Assembly: GCA_036556425.1 (NCBI GenBank)
Contig: DATBJJ010000156.1
Location: forward strand, 1-64,000
Direction of reading: 5' to 3'
DNA length: 64,000 nt
DNA from: DATBJJ01 sp036556425
Lineage (GTDB): Bacteria > Acidobacteriota > Vicinamibacteria > Vicinamibacterales > 2-12-FULL-66-21
The position numbers were made by a program, and so were the translations under genes. The stretch's first letter is position 1, and every line of letters begins with the position of its first letter. The notes beneath the pieces were generated by a model, which did not search any database, had not been told where the DNA came from, and was given only the letters and a program-made list of their open reading frames with translations. Positions 1 to 7,832 of the stretch are shown here, one piece after another.

Positions 1-888
1 CTGCCGGTGTTCGACTGCGCGTTCAAGCCAGCACGCGGCGTGCGCTCCATTCACTACATGGGTCACATCAAGATGGTCGGCGCGACCCAGCCGTTCCTTT
101 CGGGTGCGATCTCGAAGACCGTCAACGTGCCGAAGGACGCGACGATCGAGGAGATTCAGCAGGCCTACATCGACGCGTGGCGGCTCGGCACGAAAGCGGT
201 CTCGATCTACCGCGACGGCAGCAAACGGACGCAGCCGCTCAACACGTCGAAGGACAAGGAGAAGGCGGCGGCCGCGCCGGCGGTCGCCGGTCCCGCGCGG
301 CGCCGGCTGCCCGACGAGCGCATGTCGATCACGCACAAGTTCGACATCGCGGGGCACGAAGGCTACATCACGGTCGGCCTTTACGAGGACGGCCAGCCCG
401 GCGAGTTGTTCCTCGTGATGGCGAAGGAAGGGTCGACGATCTCCGGCTTCGCGGACGCGTTCGCGCAGGCGATCTCGTACGCGCTGCAGTACGGCGTGCC
501 GCTGCAGGATCTCGTCGACAAGTTCTCGCACGTGCGGTTCGAGCCGTCGGGCATGACGAAGAACCCCGACGTGCGGTTCGCGAAGTCGATCGTCGACTAC
601 ATCTTCCGCTGGATGGCGACGAAGTTCCTCTCGGCCGACGCGCAGTTCCGCGTCGGCGTCAACAACCGCGAGGAAGTCGTGACGACGCCCGAGCAGCTGC
701 CGCTCGACGTCGCGGCCGCGGCCGGCGCATCGGCGACGGCCGTCATCACGTCGCCGAAAACGGCGTCGTTCGCCGCGATGCAGAACCAGGAAGACGCGCC
801 GCCGTGCTCGACGTGCGGGTCGATCATGGTCCGCAGCGGCTCGTGCTACAAGTGCTCGAACTGCGGCACGACGTCGGGCTGCGCGTGA
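1..888 (+). CDS. nrdJ: Vitamin B12-dependent (class II) ribonucleotide reductase, C-terminal part
   Basis: Partial gene; the 5' part lies before the window and 295 codons are visible. Class II ribonucleotide reductase makes deoxyribonucleotides using adenosylcobalamin. The first visible residues (LPVFDCAFKPARGVRSIHY) and the following GHIKMVGATQPFLSGAISKT match the conserved end of the catalytic barrel. The stretch EEIQQAYIDAWRLGTKAVSIYRDGSK is typical of the family. The last 25 residues form a Cys-rich tail (CSTCGS, then CYKCSNCG and a terminal GCA), as in NrdJ enzymes where C-terminal cysteines re-reduce the active site. A terminator-like hairpin follows at 958. Family assignment is secure; the length of the missing N-terminal part is unknown. 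Confidence 0.9.
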   Translation: MPVFDCAFKPARGVRSIHYMGHIKMVGATQPFLSGAISKTVNVPKDATIEEIQQAYIDAWRLGTKAVSIYRDGSKRTQPLNTSKDKEKAAAAPAVAGPARRRLPDERMSITHKFDIAGHEGYITVGLYEDGQPGELFLVMAKEGSTISGFADAFAQAISYALQYGVPLQDLVDKFSHVRFEPSGMTKNPDVRFAKSIVDYIFRWMATKFLSADAQFRVGVNNREEVVTTPEQLPLDVAAAAGASATAVITSPKTASFAAMQNQEDAPPCSTCGSIMVRSGSCYKCSNCGTTSGCA

Positions 889-905
889 TGTAGTCAGCAG
901 GCGTT

Positions 906-954
906 GGTCGACGGTCGACAATCGCAGTCGATGGTCTCGGTCGACAGTCGTTCG
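906..954. repeat. Degenerate heptamer tandem array (GGTCGAC-type)
   Basis: Two perfect tandem copies of GGTCGAC (906-919) are followed by diverged 7-bp words such as AATCGCA and GTCGATG up to about 954. The array lies between the nrdJ stop codon and its terminator-like hairpin. It is one of about twelve 7-bp-register arrays in this window. Confidence 0.5.
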
Positions 955-957
955 TCA

Positions 958-985
958 GGGCCGGCTCACGCCGGCCCTTTTGTTT
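958..985 (+). terminator. Rho-independent terminator after nrdJ
   Basis: A perfect 7-bp stem (GGGCCGG, 958-964, with CCGGCCC, 971-977) has a six-base loop and is followed by TTTTGTTT. It ends 25 bases before the next start codon, so it probably separates nrdJ from the following gene. Confidence 0.8.
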
Positions 986-1009
986 CATGCCTCCAGCCAG
1001 GAGTAGCCG

Positions 1010-1789
1010 ATGACCACGCTGACGGCGGCGAGGGAAGCTGCGTTCCCCGCGATGGCCACCGATCGTTTCTACGCGCGGATGGCGGTGGCTTGCCTTGCCG
1101 TTGGCGTGATCGGATTCGCGCCGACGTACTGGGTGCCGCTCGTGCGCGGCAGGTTGAACGTCGCGCCTCTCGCGCACCTGCATGCGCTCTTCTTCTACGG
1201 CTGGCTCGTGCTGTTCGTCCGCCAGAGCTCGCTCGCCGCTTCGGGCGAGCTCGTGCGTCACCGCGCGACGGGCTTGTTTGGAATCGCGCTCGCCTCCGGG
1301 ATGTTCTTCGTCGGCTTCGGCATGGCGATCCACAGTCTGAAGGAATCGATCGCGGACGGCTTCGAGCCAGCGGCGCGGGCGTTCACCATCGTCCCGGTGA
1401 GCGGCATCATCCTGTTCGCGATCCTGTTCGCCGTCGCGATCGCCAGAGTGCGCGACACCGACGTGCACAAGCGCCTCATGCTCGTGAACACGGCCGGACT
1501 GCTGCAGGCAGCGGCCGGCCGCTGGTTCGTGCTGTTCCTCGCGCCGCCGACGGCACCGGGCGTGCCCGTCAGTCCGCCGCCGTTGTTCGTGACGGTGATG
1601 CCGGGACTCGCGGTGGATCTCCTCATCGTCGCCGGCATGATCTACGACTGGCGCACGCGCGGGCGCGTCCACCGCGTCTACTGGATCGCCGGCGGCGCAA
1701 CCCTCGCGGTTCAACTCCTGCGCGTTCCGTTGAGTCAGACGAGCGCGTGGCTGATGGTCACGCACTGGCTGCTCGCCGTCGCACCGTGA
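1010..1789 (+). CDS. Seven-helix membrane protein of unknown function
   Basis: 259 residues with about seven hydrophobic segments (near residues 20-42, 53-72, 88-107, 125-145, 155-178, 190-212 and 222-240). Two features stand out: H-L-H-A-L-F-F near residue 55, and a V-R-D-T-D-V-H-K-R segment before the fifth helix, a His pattern seen in small membrane proteins that may bind haem. No known family can be assigned with certainty. The start is supported by AGGAG about seven bases upstream of the ATG. Its stop codon lies inside the first unit of the heptamer array that separates it from the HAD gene. Confidence 0.7.
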   Translation: MTTLTAAREAAFPAMATDRFYARMAVACLAVGVIGFAPTYWVPLVRGRLNVAPLAHLHALFFYGWLVLFVRQSSLAASGELVRHRATGLFGIALASGMFFVGFGMAIHSLKESIADGFEPAARAFTIVPVSGIILFAILFAVAIARVRDTDVHKRLMLVNTAGLLQAAAGRWFVLFLAPPTAPGVPVSPPPLFVTVMPGLAVDLLIVAGMIYDWRTRGRVHRVYWIAGGATLAVQLLRVPLSQTSAWLMVTHWLLAVAP

Positions 1790-1848
1790 ACCCGTGAACC
1801 GTGAACCGTGAACCCGTGAACCCGTGAACCCGTGAACCCCTGAACCCC
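1786..1848. repeat. Tandem array of GTGAACC(C) units
   Basis: Eight head-to-tail units of 8, 7, 7, 8, 8, 8, 9 and 8 bases, all variants of GTGAACCC. The array fills the spacer between the upstream stop codon (TGA, 1787-1789) and the GTG start at 1849. Every unit carries a TGA and most a GTG, so stop and start triplets recur across reading frames. Confidence 0.9.
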
Positions 1849-2541
1849 GTGACAGTGATCTTCGACGGCGACGACACGTTGTGGTCGACGGAAGCGCTGT
1901 ACGACCGCGCGCGCGCCGAAGCGCGTCGGATCGTCAGCGCCGCCGGGCAGGACGGCGCCGCGTGGGAGGCGCTCGAGCGACGGCTCGACGTCGAGAACGT
2001 CGGCGCGATGGGATATAGTCCCGATCGGTTTCCGACCTCCTGCGTGCAAGCCTACGCGCAGATCTGTGCCGCTGCCGGCGCGGCGCCGGACGTGGACGTG
2101 GTGGAGCGGGTGCGCAGGGCCGCCGCGTCGGTCTTCGACGAGGAAGCGCCGGTGGTTGCCGGCGCGGAAGAGACGCTGGCGGCGCTTCGCGCGCGCGGCG
2201 CGCGCCTCGCGCTCCTCACCAAGGGGCACCCCGAGGTTCAAGCGCGCAGGGTCGAACGGAGCGGCCTGGCCAAGTACTTCGACATGATCGAGATCGTGAC
2301 GGACAAGTCGGAGCGGACGATTATCGATCTCGTCCACGCGCTCGGCGCCGATGTGGCCGACGCCTGGATGGTCGGCAACAGCATGCGATCGGACGTGCTG
2401 CCCGCGCTGGCCGCCGGGCTGCGCGCGATCTGGATCGACGCGCACGTCTGGGAGCACGAGCGCACGCACGACCATCTGCGCGACGAACGAGCGATCACCG
2501 CCGCGCGGTTGTCGGACGTCGCCGACCTGCTCGCCTCATGA
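1849..2541 (+). CDS. HAD-superfamily hydrolase
   Basis: 230 residues, probably a phosphatase of the haloacid dehalogenase superfamily. All four motifs are visible: DGDDTLW near the N-terminus (nucleophile Asp), LLTKGHPE (motif II Thr), VTDKSERT (motif III Lys) and MVGNSMRSDVLPALAAG (motif IV Asp). The insert between motifs I and II fits a helical cap. The GTG start is the first codon after the heptamer array; a second in-frame GTG two codons later is also possible. There is no clear Shine-Dalgarno site. The stop overlaps the next start (ATGA at 2538), so the gene heads a coupled five-gene run. The substrate cannot be read from the sequence. Confidence 0.85.
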   Translation: MTVIFDGDDTLWSTEALYDRARAEARRIVSAAGQDGAAWEALERRLDVENVGAMGYSPDRFPTSCVQAYAQICAAAGAAPDVDVVERVRRAAASVFDEEAPVVAGAEETLAALRARGARLALLTKGHPEVQARRVERSGLAKYFDMIEIVTDKSERTIIDLVHALGADVADAWMVGNSMRSDVLPALAAGLRAIWIDAHVWEHERTHDHLRDERAITAARLSDVADLLAS

Positions 2542-3233
2542 GCACGCTCGTCAGGACCGCGCTCCATCCGGTCGCCGAGGTCGATCGTCAGGACACCAGC
2601 CTTCGCTACACCGATCTACTCTTTGGCTTCGTCGTGCGCGAGCTGTTCATCCGCCTCCAGAACTGGCCGCAGCTGCCGGCGGCCGCGCGCCTGCAGCTCG
2701 TGTCGGTGACCGTGCTCGTGCTCGGGAGCTGGATCGGCTACCGGCGAAGCCTGAATCGATCGACGTATGCGGTGAAGTTCTTCAATCTGCCGTTCTGGAG
2801 ATTCGTGATCGATCAGTTGATGCTCGTGATCTATTTCCGGCTCGCGGTGCTGACCGAGTATCCGTGGACCGGCAAGCAGGACCTGTCTACCCTCGCGTCG
2901 CACACGGCGACGCTCGTCGTGGACGTGTTCGGGTTGTATCTGTTGTGGGACGCGCTTGGCATCAGGATCGCCGCGGCGGCTGATGGAGAGGCCGGGGGCA
3001 AGCGCCGGCCGCGCTATCCTGCCATCGATCGCGAGACGAACGAGAAGACCGAGTCGTGGTCGCCGATCGACTGGGCGGGCGTCATCATCACCGCCTCGGC
3101 GCTGATTGCCGTGGCGCTGGTGCGCGCCGGAGGAGATCGCGCCTGGGTGCTGCCGGCGCTCATCGTGATTCTCTTGGGCTATCGTTGGATCAAAGAGATC
3201 AGGACCTCCTGGCAAGAGACGCCTCACGCATGA
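2538..3233 (+). CDS. Five-helix membrane protein of unknown function
   Basis: 231 residues with hydrophobic segments near residues 52-70, 88-110, 120-145, 184-202 and 205-220, separated by a charged loop (about 150-180). I do not recognise the family. Its start overlaps the HAD stop and its stop overlaps the aminotransferase start, both as ATGA, so all three genes are probably translationally coupled. The context suggests a membrane partner of the pathway encoded around it, but nothing in the sequence gives a specific role. Confidence 0.7.
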   Translation: MSTLVRTALHPVAEVDRQDTSLRYTDLLFGFVVRELFIRLQNWPQLPAAARLQLVSVTVLVLGSWIGYRRSLNRSTYAVKFFNLPFWRFVIDQLMLVIYFRLAVLTEYPWTGKQDLSTLASHTATLVVDVFGLYLLWDALGIRIAAAADGEAGGKRRPRYPAIDRETNEKTESWSPIDWAGVIITASALIAVALVRAGGDRAWVLPALIVILLGYRWIKEIRTSWQETPHA

Positions 3234-4417
3234 CGCATCCGCAGTCGCGGCGGCTCGCCGCGGTTCAAGCTCCCGTCATTCCAATCGTCGGCCGATGGAC
3301 CGCGGAGACGCCAGGCACGATTTCGCTGGGGCAGGGCGTCGTCTCGTATCAGCCTCCGCCCGAGGCGATCGACGCGGCACGCTCGTTCGGCGGCACGCTC
3401 GCCGATCACCGCTACGGGCCGGTCGAGGGATTGCGGCCGCTCGTGCACGCGATCCAGCGAAAGCTCGCCGCCGAGAATCAGATCGTCCTCGACGGCGCGA
3501 GCCGGATCGTCGTCACGGCGGGCGGCAACCAGGCCTTCATGAACGCGGTGCTCGCGATCGCGGATCCGGACGACGAGATGATTCTGCCCGCACCCTACTA
3601 TTTCAATCACGAGATGGCGATCGTGATCGCGGGCGCGAAGGCGGTCGGCGTCAGGACGACGGCCGATTATCAACTCGATCTGGGAGCGATCGAGAACGCC
3701 ATCACGCGGCGGACGCGCGCGGTCGTGACCGTGTCGCCGAACAACCCGACGGGCGCGGTTTATCCGGAATCCGATCTTCGCGCGGTGAATGCGATCTGCC
3801 GCGACCACGGCATCCTCCACATCCATGACGAAGCGTACGAGTACTTCACGTACGACGGCGTGCGGCACTTCTCGCCGGGGTCGATCGAGGGCGCCGCGGC
3901 TCACACGATTTCGCTCTACTCGCTGTCGAAGGCGTACGGCATGGCGAGCTGGCGAATCGGCTACATGGTGATTCCGGCCGCGCTGGACGAAGCGATCAAC
4001 AAGATCCAGGACACGATCTTGATCTGCCCGCCGGCCGTGTCGCAGCATGCCGCGGTCGCGGCGCTCGGCGTCGGCCGGTCATACGCGGCGGCGCATGTCG
4101 ATCGATTGAACGCCACGCGGCGAACGATCTTCGACGCGTTGAGCCAGCCCGACGTGCCATGCGACGTGCCGCCGTCGCTCGGCGCGTTCTATTACCTGCT
4201 GCGCGTGCATTCCGATATGGACTCGATGACGCTTGCCGAGCGGCTCATTCGCGAGCATCGCGTCGCGACGATCCCGGGATCCGCGTTCGCGGATGCGTCC
4301 CCCTGCTCGATTCGGATCTCGTACGGCGCGCTCGACGCCGATTCGATTCTCGAGGGAATTCGACGGCTTGCCGAGGGGCTGCGCGCGCTGGCTGCCGCGA
4401 AGGGAGCGACCGCGTGA
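3230..4417 (+). CDS. PLP-dependent aminotransferase, class I/II
   Basis: 395 residues from the ATG that overlaps the upstream stop codon; an upstream in-frame extension is unlikely because it would run deep into that gene. The protein is a fold-type I aminotransferase: ISLGQGVVSY near the N-terminus, VTAGGNQA for phosphate binding, SPNNPTGA, HDEAYEYF, and the catalytic Lys234 in SLSKAYGMASWRIGY. Overall it resembles aspartate/aromatic/kynurenine-type aminotransferases; the substrate is not resolved. Its stop overlaps the methyltransferase start (GTGA, 4414). Confidence 0.9.
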   Translation: MTHPQSRRLAAVQAPVIPIVGRWTAETPGTISLGQGVVSYQPPPEAIDAARSFGGTLADHRYGPVEGLRPLVHAIQRKLAAENQIVLDGASRIVVTAGGNQAFMNAVLAIADPDDEMILPAPYYFNHEMAIVIAGAKAVGVRTTADYQLDLGAIENAITRRTRAVVTVSPNNPTGAVYPESDLRAVNAICRDHGILHIHDEAYEYFTYDGVRHFSPGSIEGAAAHTISLYSLSKAYGMASWRIGYMVIPAALDEAINKIQDTILICPPAVSQHAAVAALGVGRSYAAAHVDRLNATRRTIFDALSQPDVPCDVPPSLGAFYYLLRVHSDMDSMTLAERLIREHRVATIPGSAFADASPCSIRISYGALDADSILEGIRRLAEGLRALAAAKGATA

Positions 4418-4977
4418 GGCAGCCGCGGGCCCTCGAGCCGCTCCGCCGCGAAACGGAGCGGGCCGGCTTCACGATGGCCTCCGATCCTCAGGCGGGCGAG
4501 CTGCTGCGCGCGCTCGCCGCGATGAAGCCGAACGGCCGCGTGCTCGAGCTCGGCACGGGCACCGGCATCGGGACGGCCTGGATCCTAGACGGGTTGTCCG
4601 ACGCCGGTCGGGTGGAGACCATCGACAACGACGAGCGCATGCAGTCCATTGCGCGAACGCATCTTGGCGGCGATCCGCGCGTGCGGTTTCATCTCGAAGA
4701 CGGCGGCGCGTTCCTCGAGCGCTCGCGCGGCGCGTACGATTTGATCTACGCGGACGCGTGGCCCGGCAAGTTCACCCACTTGGATCTCGCGCTCGCTCGC
4801 CTGTCCGATGCCGGAATCTACTTCATCGACGATCTCCTGCCGCAGTCGAACTGGCCCGAGGGCCATGGCGCCAAGGTCGGCGCGCTCGTCGCGGATCTGG
4901 AGGGACGATCGGGCTTTCGAACCGCACGGCTCGCGTGGTCGTCCGGCCTGATGATCGTCGTGAAGGCCGCGCCGTAG
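4414..4977 (+). CDS. SAM-dependent class I (O-methyltransferase-like) methyltransferase
   Basis: 187 residues, starting at GTG 4414, which overlaps the aminotransferase stop. Motif I is VLELGTGTGIGTAWI; an acidic motif II follows in VETIDNDERM. The segment DLIYADAWPGKFTHLDLAL and then IYFIDDLLPQSNW match the core of small O-methyltransferases of the CCoAOMT/YrrM type, which act on small soluble substrates. The stop codon shares one base with the GTG start of the exporter gene. Longer in-frame extensions would overlap the aminotransferase by more than 250 bases and are rejected. Confidence 0.85.
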   Translation: MRQPRALEPLRRETERAGFTMASDPQAGELLRALAAMKPNGRVLELGTGTGIGTAWILDGLSDAGRVETIDNDERMQSIARTHLGGDPRVRFHLEDGGAFLERSRGAYDLIYADAWPGKFTHLDLALARLSDAGIYFIDDLLPQSNWPEGHGAKVGALVADLEGRSGFRTARLAWSSGLMIVVKAAP

Positions 4978-5891
4978 TGCCGTCCACGCTGTCAGCGGCA
5001 CCCGATCGCGCGTGGCTCGCCTACGGCGCGCTCCTGCTCGCGATTGCCGGCATCGCGTGGTCCGCGCTCTTCGTCCGCTGGTCCGACGTTCCCGGCCCGT
5101 CGTCGGCGTTCCACCGCGTGTTCATCGCGGCGCTCGTGCTCGTTCCGTGGCGGATCCTACGGAAACCCAGCGACCGTGTCGCGGCGCGGCAGGCGAGCGG
5201 CCGCGCGATTCTCCTCGCGCTCGTCGCCGGCGTGTTCTTCGCCCTCGATCTTGCCTGCTATAACACGGCCGTCATGCGGACGGCCGCAACAACGGCGACG
5301 CTCCTCGGCAACAACGCGCCGATTTTCGTCGGCCTCGGAACGTGGCTCGTGTTCAAGCGCCCGCCGCCGCGGCGCTTCTGGATCGGGCTCGGCCTTGCGC
5401 TCGTCGGCGCGGCGATCGTCATGCTCGCGACCGCGTCGCAGAAGACGAGCGATCGAGGCGACCTCACCGGTGCGTTTCTGTCGATTGCCGCGGCCGCATT
5501 CTTCGGGGCGTATCTCTTGACGATCGAACGCGTGCGCGAGGAGATGGACACGCTCACGCTGAGCACCATCGCGATCTCCGGAAGCGTCGTCACGCTGCTC
5601 TTCGTCTGCGCGATTGCCGGCGCGCCGCTCGCCGGGTTTTCGATGCGAACGTGGGCGGCGCTGCTGGGGCTCGGCCTCATCTCGCAGGTCGGCGCGTACC
5701 TCGCGTTGACGTACGCGCTCGGGCATCTGCCGGCCACCGTGACGTCCGTCGCCCTTCTGGCGCAGGCGCCGCTGACGGCAATCCTCGCCGTGCCGCTCCT
5801 CGGCGAAACGCTCAGCGCGCCGTATCTCGCCGGCGGCGCATTGGTGTTGATGGGAATCTACACCGTGACCTCCGGACCACCCAGAGGCTGA
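4977..5891 (+). CDS. EamA/DMT-family transporter
   Basis: 304 residues with about ten hydrophobic helices in two homologous halves, the signature of drug/metabolite transporters with two EamA domains. The first half contains LDLACYNTAVMRTAATTATLL and the second half YLALTYALGHLPATVTSVALL, the paired repeats expected for this family. The GTG start at 4977 overlaps the methyltransferase stop by one base. Being the last gene of the coupled run, it may export the product of the aminotransferase and methyltransferase; this is inference. Family assignment is solid, substrate unknown. Confidence 0.9.
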   Translation: MPSTLSAAPDRAWLAYGALLLAIAGIAWSALFVRWSDVPGPSSAFHRVFIAALVLVPWRILRKPSDRVAARQASGRAILLALVAGVFFALDLACYNTAVMRTAATTATLLGNNAPIFVGLGTWLVFKRPPPRRFWIGLGLALVGAAIVMLATASQKTSDRGDLTGAFLSIAAAAFFGAYLLTIERVREEMDTLTLSTIAISGSVVTLLFVCAIAGAPLAGFSMRTWAALLGLGLISQVGAYLALTYALGHLPATVTSVALLAQAPLTAILAVPLLGETLSAPYLAGGALVLMGIYTVTSGPPRG

Positions 5892-5940
5892 CTCCGGCGC
5901 CGCGGCTGACTCGGCGCGCGGCGTGCATGCGCGAGCCGCC

Positions 5941-6429
5941 ATGGCTCACGACTCCCTCTCGATTTACCTGAACGATCACCTGGCGGGCTCGGTCGTGGCG
6001 CTCGAGATGCTGGAGCATTTGGAGCGCGCGTATGCGGGGAAGTCAGTGCAGCGTTTCGCTGCAGAGCTGCGGGCCGACATCGAAGCCGACCGCGGGGAGC
6101 TCAGGAAACTGATGAGCCACCTCAGCATCGCGGAGAGCCGCGCGCGTCAGGCGACCGCGTGGATGGCGGAGAAGATGACGCTCCTCAAGCTGCGGTTCGA
6201 CGATTGGGCGGCCGGCGATTTTCGGCTGTTCGAGGCGCTCGAGGCGCTCTCGCTCGGCATCGAAGGGAAGCGGTCGCTCTGGGTCGCGTTGGCGGACGCG
6301 GCCGAGAGGGTGCCCGCGCTCCAGCTCCTCGACTACGAACGGCTCGCGAATCGCGCGCGCGAGCAGCGCGATCGCGTCGAGGCGAAGCGGCTGGAAACGG
6401 CAAGAGAGGCGCTTCTGCCGGCCAGCTGA
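5941..6429 (+). CDS. Small all-helical cytoplasmic protein
   Basis: 162 residues from ATG 5941; an in-frame GTG at 5923 would add six residues. There is no signal peptide or membrane segment. The sequence is rich in Leu, Ala, Glu and Arg with heptad-like helices (DHLAGSVVALEMLEHLERAY, then a long amphipathic stretch and ALADAAERVPALQLLDYE), consistent with a ferritin-like four-helix bundle. I cannot assign a function. No clear Shine-Dalgarno site is visible. The stop is only four bases before the -10-like element of the next gene. Confidence 0.6.
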   Translation: MAHDSLSIYLNDHLAGSVVALEMLEHLERAYAGKSVQRFAAELRADIEADRGELRKLMSHLSIAESRARQATAWMAEKMTLLKLRFDDWAAGDFRLFEALEALSLGIEGKRSLWVALADAAERVPALQLLDYERLANRAREQRDRVEAKRLETAREALLPAS

Positions 6430-6432
6430 GCG

Positions 6433-6438
6433 TATCCT
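6433..6438 (+). promoter_or_regulatory. -10-like element of the phosphodiesterase gene (near-leaderless)
   Basis: TATCCT ends eight bases before the ATG at 6447, so transcription would begin at or within about a base or two of the start codon. No Shine-Dalgarno site fits. No convincing -35 is visible. Confidence 0.4.
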
Positions 6439-6446
6439 AACGGCGC

Positions 6447-7832
6447 ATGCGCTTCCGTTCACGCTACGTCCTCGGTCTCACCGCCGTCCTCCTCGCGCTC
6501 GCGGCTGCCCTGCTGCCCGGTTCCGCGGCGCAGCCTCGCGCCGGCTCGGCGCGCCACGTCGTCATCATCAGTCTCGACGGATTCCCGTCGTGGGCGCTCG
6601 ACGATCCGTATCTGCCGGTGCCGACAATCAGAGCGCTAGCCGCGCGCGGCGCGATCGCCAAGACGATGCGGCCGGTGAATCCAACGGTCACGTGGCCGAA
6701 CCACACGTCGTTCGTGACCGGCGTCACGCCGGCGAAGCACCGCGTGCTCTACAACGGCATTCTCATCAGAGACGCGGGAATGCCGCCTCGCATCGAGCCG
6801 TGGCGCGACAAGAAGGAAATGGTCCGCGCGAAGACGCTGTACGACGCCGCGCACGAACGCGGATTGACGACAGCGCAGGTCGATTGGGTGGCGATCCAAA
6901 ACGCTCCAACGATCACGTGGGCGTTCGCCGAGCGGCCCGATCCGAAAAGCCTGATCGCGCGCGAGCTCGTCGACGCTCGCGCGATCACGGCGGAGGAGCT
7001 CGAGACGTTCGCGACGCGCAACATCCTCTGGCGCGATCACATCTGGACGGCTGCGGCGGCGCACATCATCAGGAAGCACCGGCCGAATCTGATGCTCTTC
7101 CACCTGCTGAATCTCGACTCGACGCATCATCGCTACGGTCCGCGATCACCCGCCGCCGCGACCGCGATGGCCCATCTGGATTCGCAGGTTCGCACGATCG
7201 TCGATGTCATCGACGCGGCCGGCGCGTCGCCGCGAACGGCGATCTTCGTCGTCGCCGATCACGGCTTCAAGCTCGTGAAGCGGCAGATACGCGCGAACGC
7301 CGCGCTCGCGAAAGCGGGGCTGCTCACGGTGCGCGATGGAAAGATCGTGAGCGCCGATGCTTACGTCGTTCCGGAGGGAGGATCGGCGATCGCGTTCGTG
7401 ACGTCTCCCGATCCCGACGGAGGCATTCTCAAACGCCTTCGCGCGGCGCTCGCCGGTATCGAAGGGATCGCCCGGATCGTCGAGCCCGCGGACTACTCGA
7501 AGTACGGACTACCGAGTCCAGCGGACAGCGATCAGATCGGACAGCTCTTTCTCATCGCTTCCGAGGGCTATGCCTACACGGCGGCGTTTGCCGATCCGGT
7601 CGTGGTCGACGCCCCAGAGGGGAGTCTCGGCGCGCACGGCTACGTCGCCAGCGATCCGGATCTTGGCGCGCTGTTCGTTGCAGCCGGCGCGGGGATCGCG
7701 CGCGGTGTGAAGATCGAGGCGATGGAGAACGTCGACGTTGCGCCGACCGCCGCGCACCTGCTCGGGCTCTCGCTCGAGGGCGCGGACGGTCGGGTGTTGA
7801 AGGAGCTGCTCGCGCCTACTGCGACGAAGTAG
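6447..7832 (+). CDS. Exported type I phosphodiesterase/nucleotide pyrophosphatase family protein
   Basis: 461 residues with a signal peptide (basic start, hydrophobic 9-22, cleavage near AAQ29). It belongs to the alkaline-phosphatase superfamily, NPP branch: Asp44 in ISLDGFPSW, the likely nucleophile Thr82 in VTWPNH, metal ligands in LLNLDSTHHRYGP and VVADHGF, and a late His in GAHGY. Such enzymes hydrolyse phosphodiester or pyrophosphate bonds outside the cytoplasm using two zinc ions. It converges with the sugar dehydrogenase gene and overlaps it by 17 bases at the 3' ends. A -10-like hexamer sits directly before the start. Confidence 0.9.
   Translation: MRFRSRYVLGLTAVLLALAAALLPGSAAQPRAGSARHVVIISLDGFPSWALDDPYLPVPTIRALAARGAIAKTMRPVNPTVTWPNHTSFVTGVTPAKHRVLYNGILIRDAGMPPRIEPWRDKKEMVRAKTLYDAAHERGLTTAQVDWVAIQNAPTITWAFAERPDPKSLIARELVDARAITAEELETFATRNILWRDHIWTAAAAHIIRKHRPNLMLFHLLNLDSTHHRYGPRSPAAATAMAHLDSQVRTIVDVIDAAGASPRTAIFVVADHGFKLVKRQIRANAALAKAGLLTVRDGKIVSADAYVVPEGGSAIAFVTSPDPDGGILKRLRAALAGIEGIARIVEPADYSKYGLPSPADSDQIGQLFLIASEGYAYTAAFADPVVVDAPEGSLGAHGYVASDPDLGALFVAAGAGIARGVKIEAMENVDVAPTAAHLLGLSLEGADGRVLKELLAPTATK

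Noticed and set aside
1786..1848. Possible CRISPR array
   Set aside because: Repeats are 7-9 bases, adjacent, without spacers, and no cas gene is present. The same applies to the other heptamer arrays.
5887..5920. Nine-base direct repeat GGCTGACTC after the EamA gene
   Set aside because: Only two copies, seventeen bases apart and not in 7-bp register; it may be chance in GC-rich DNA and is not grouped with the arrays.
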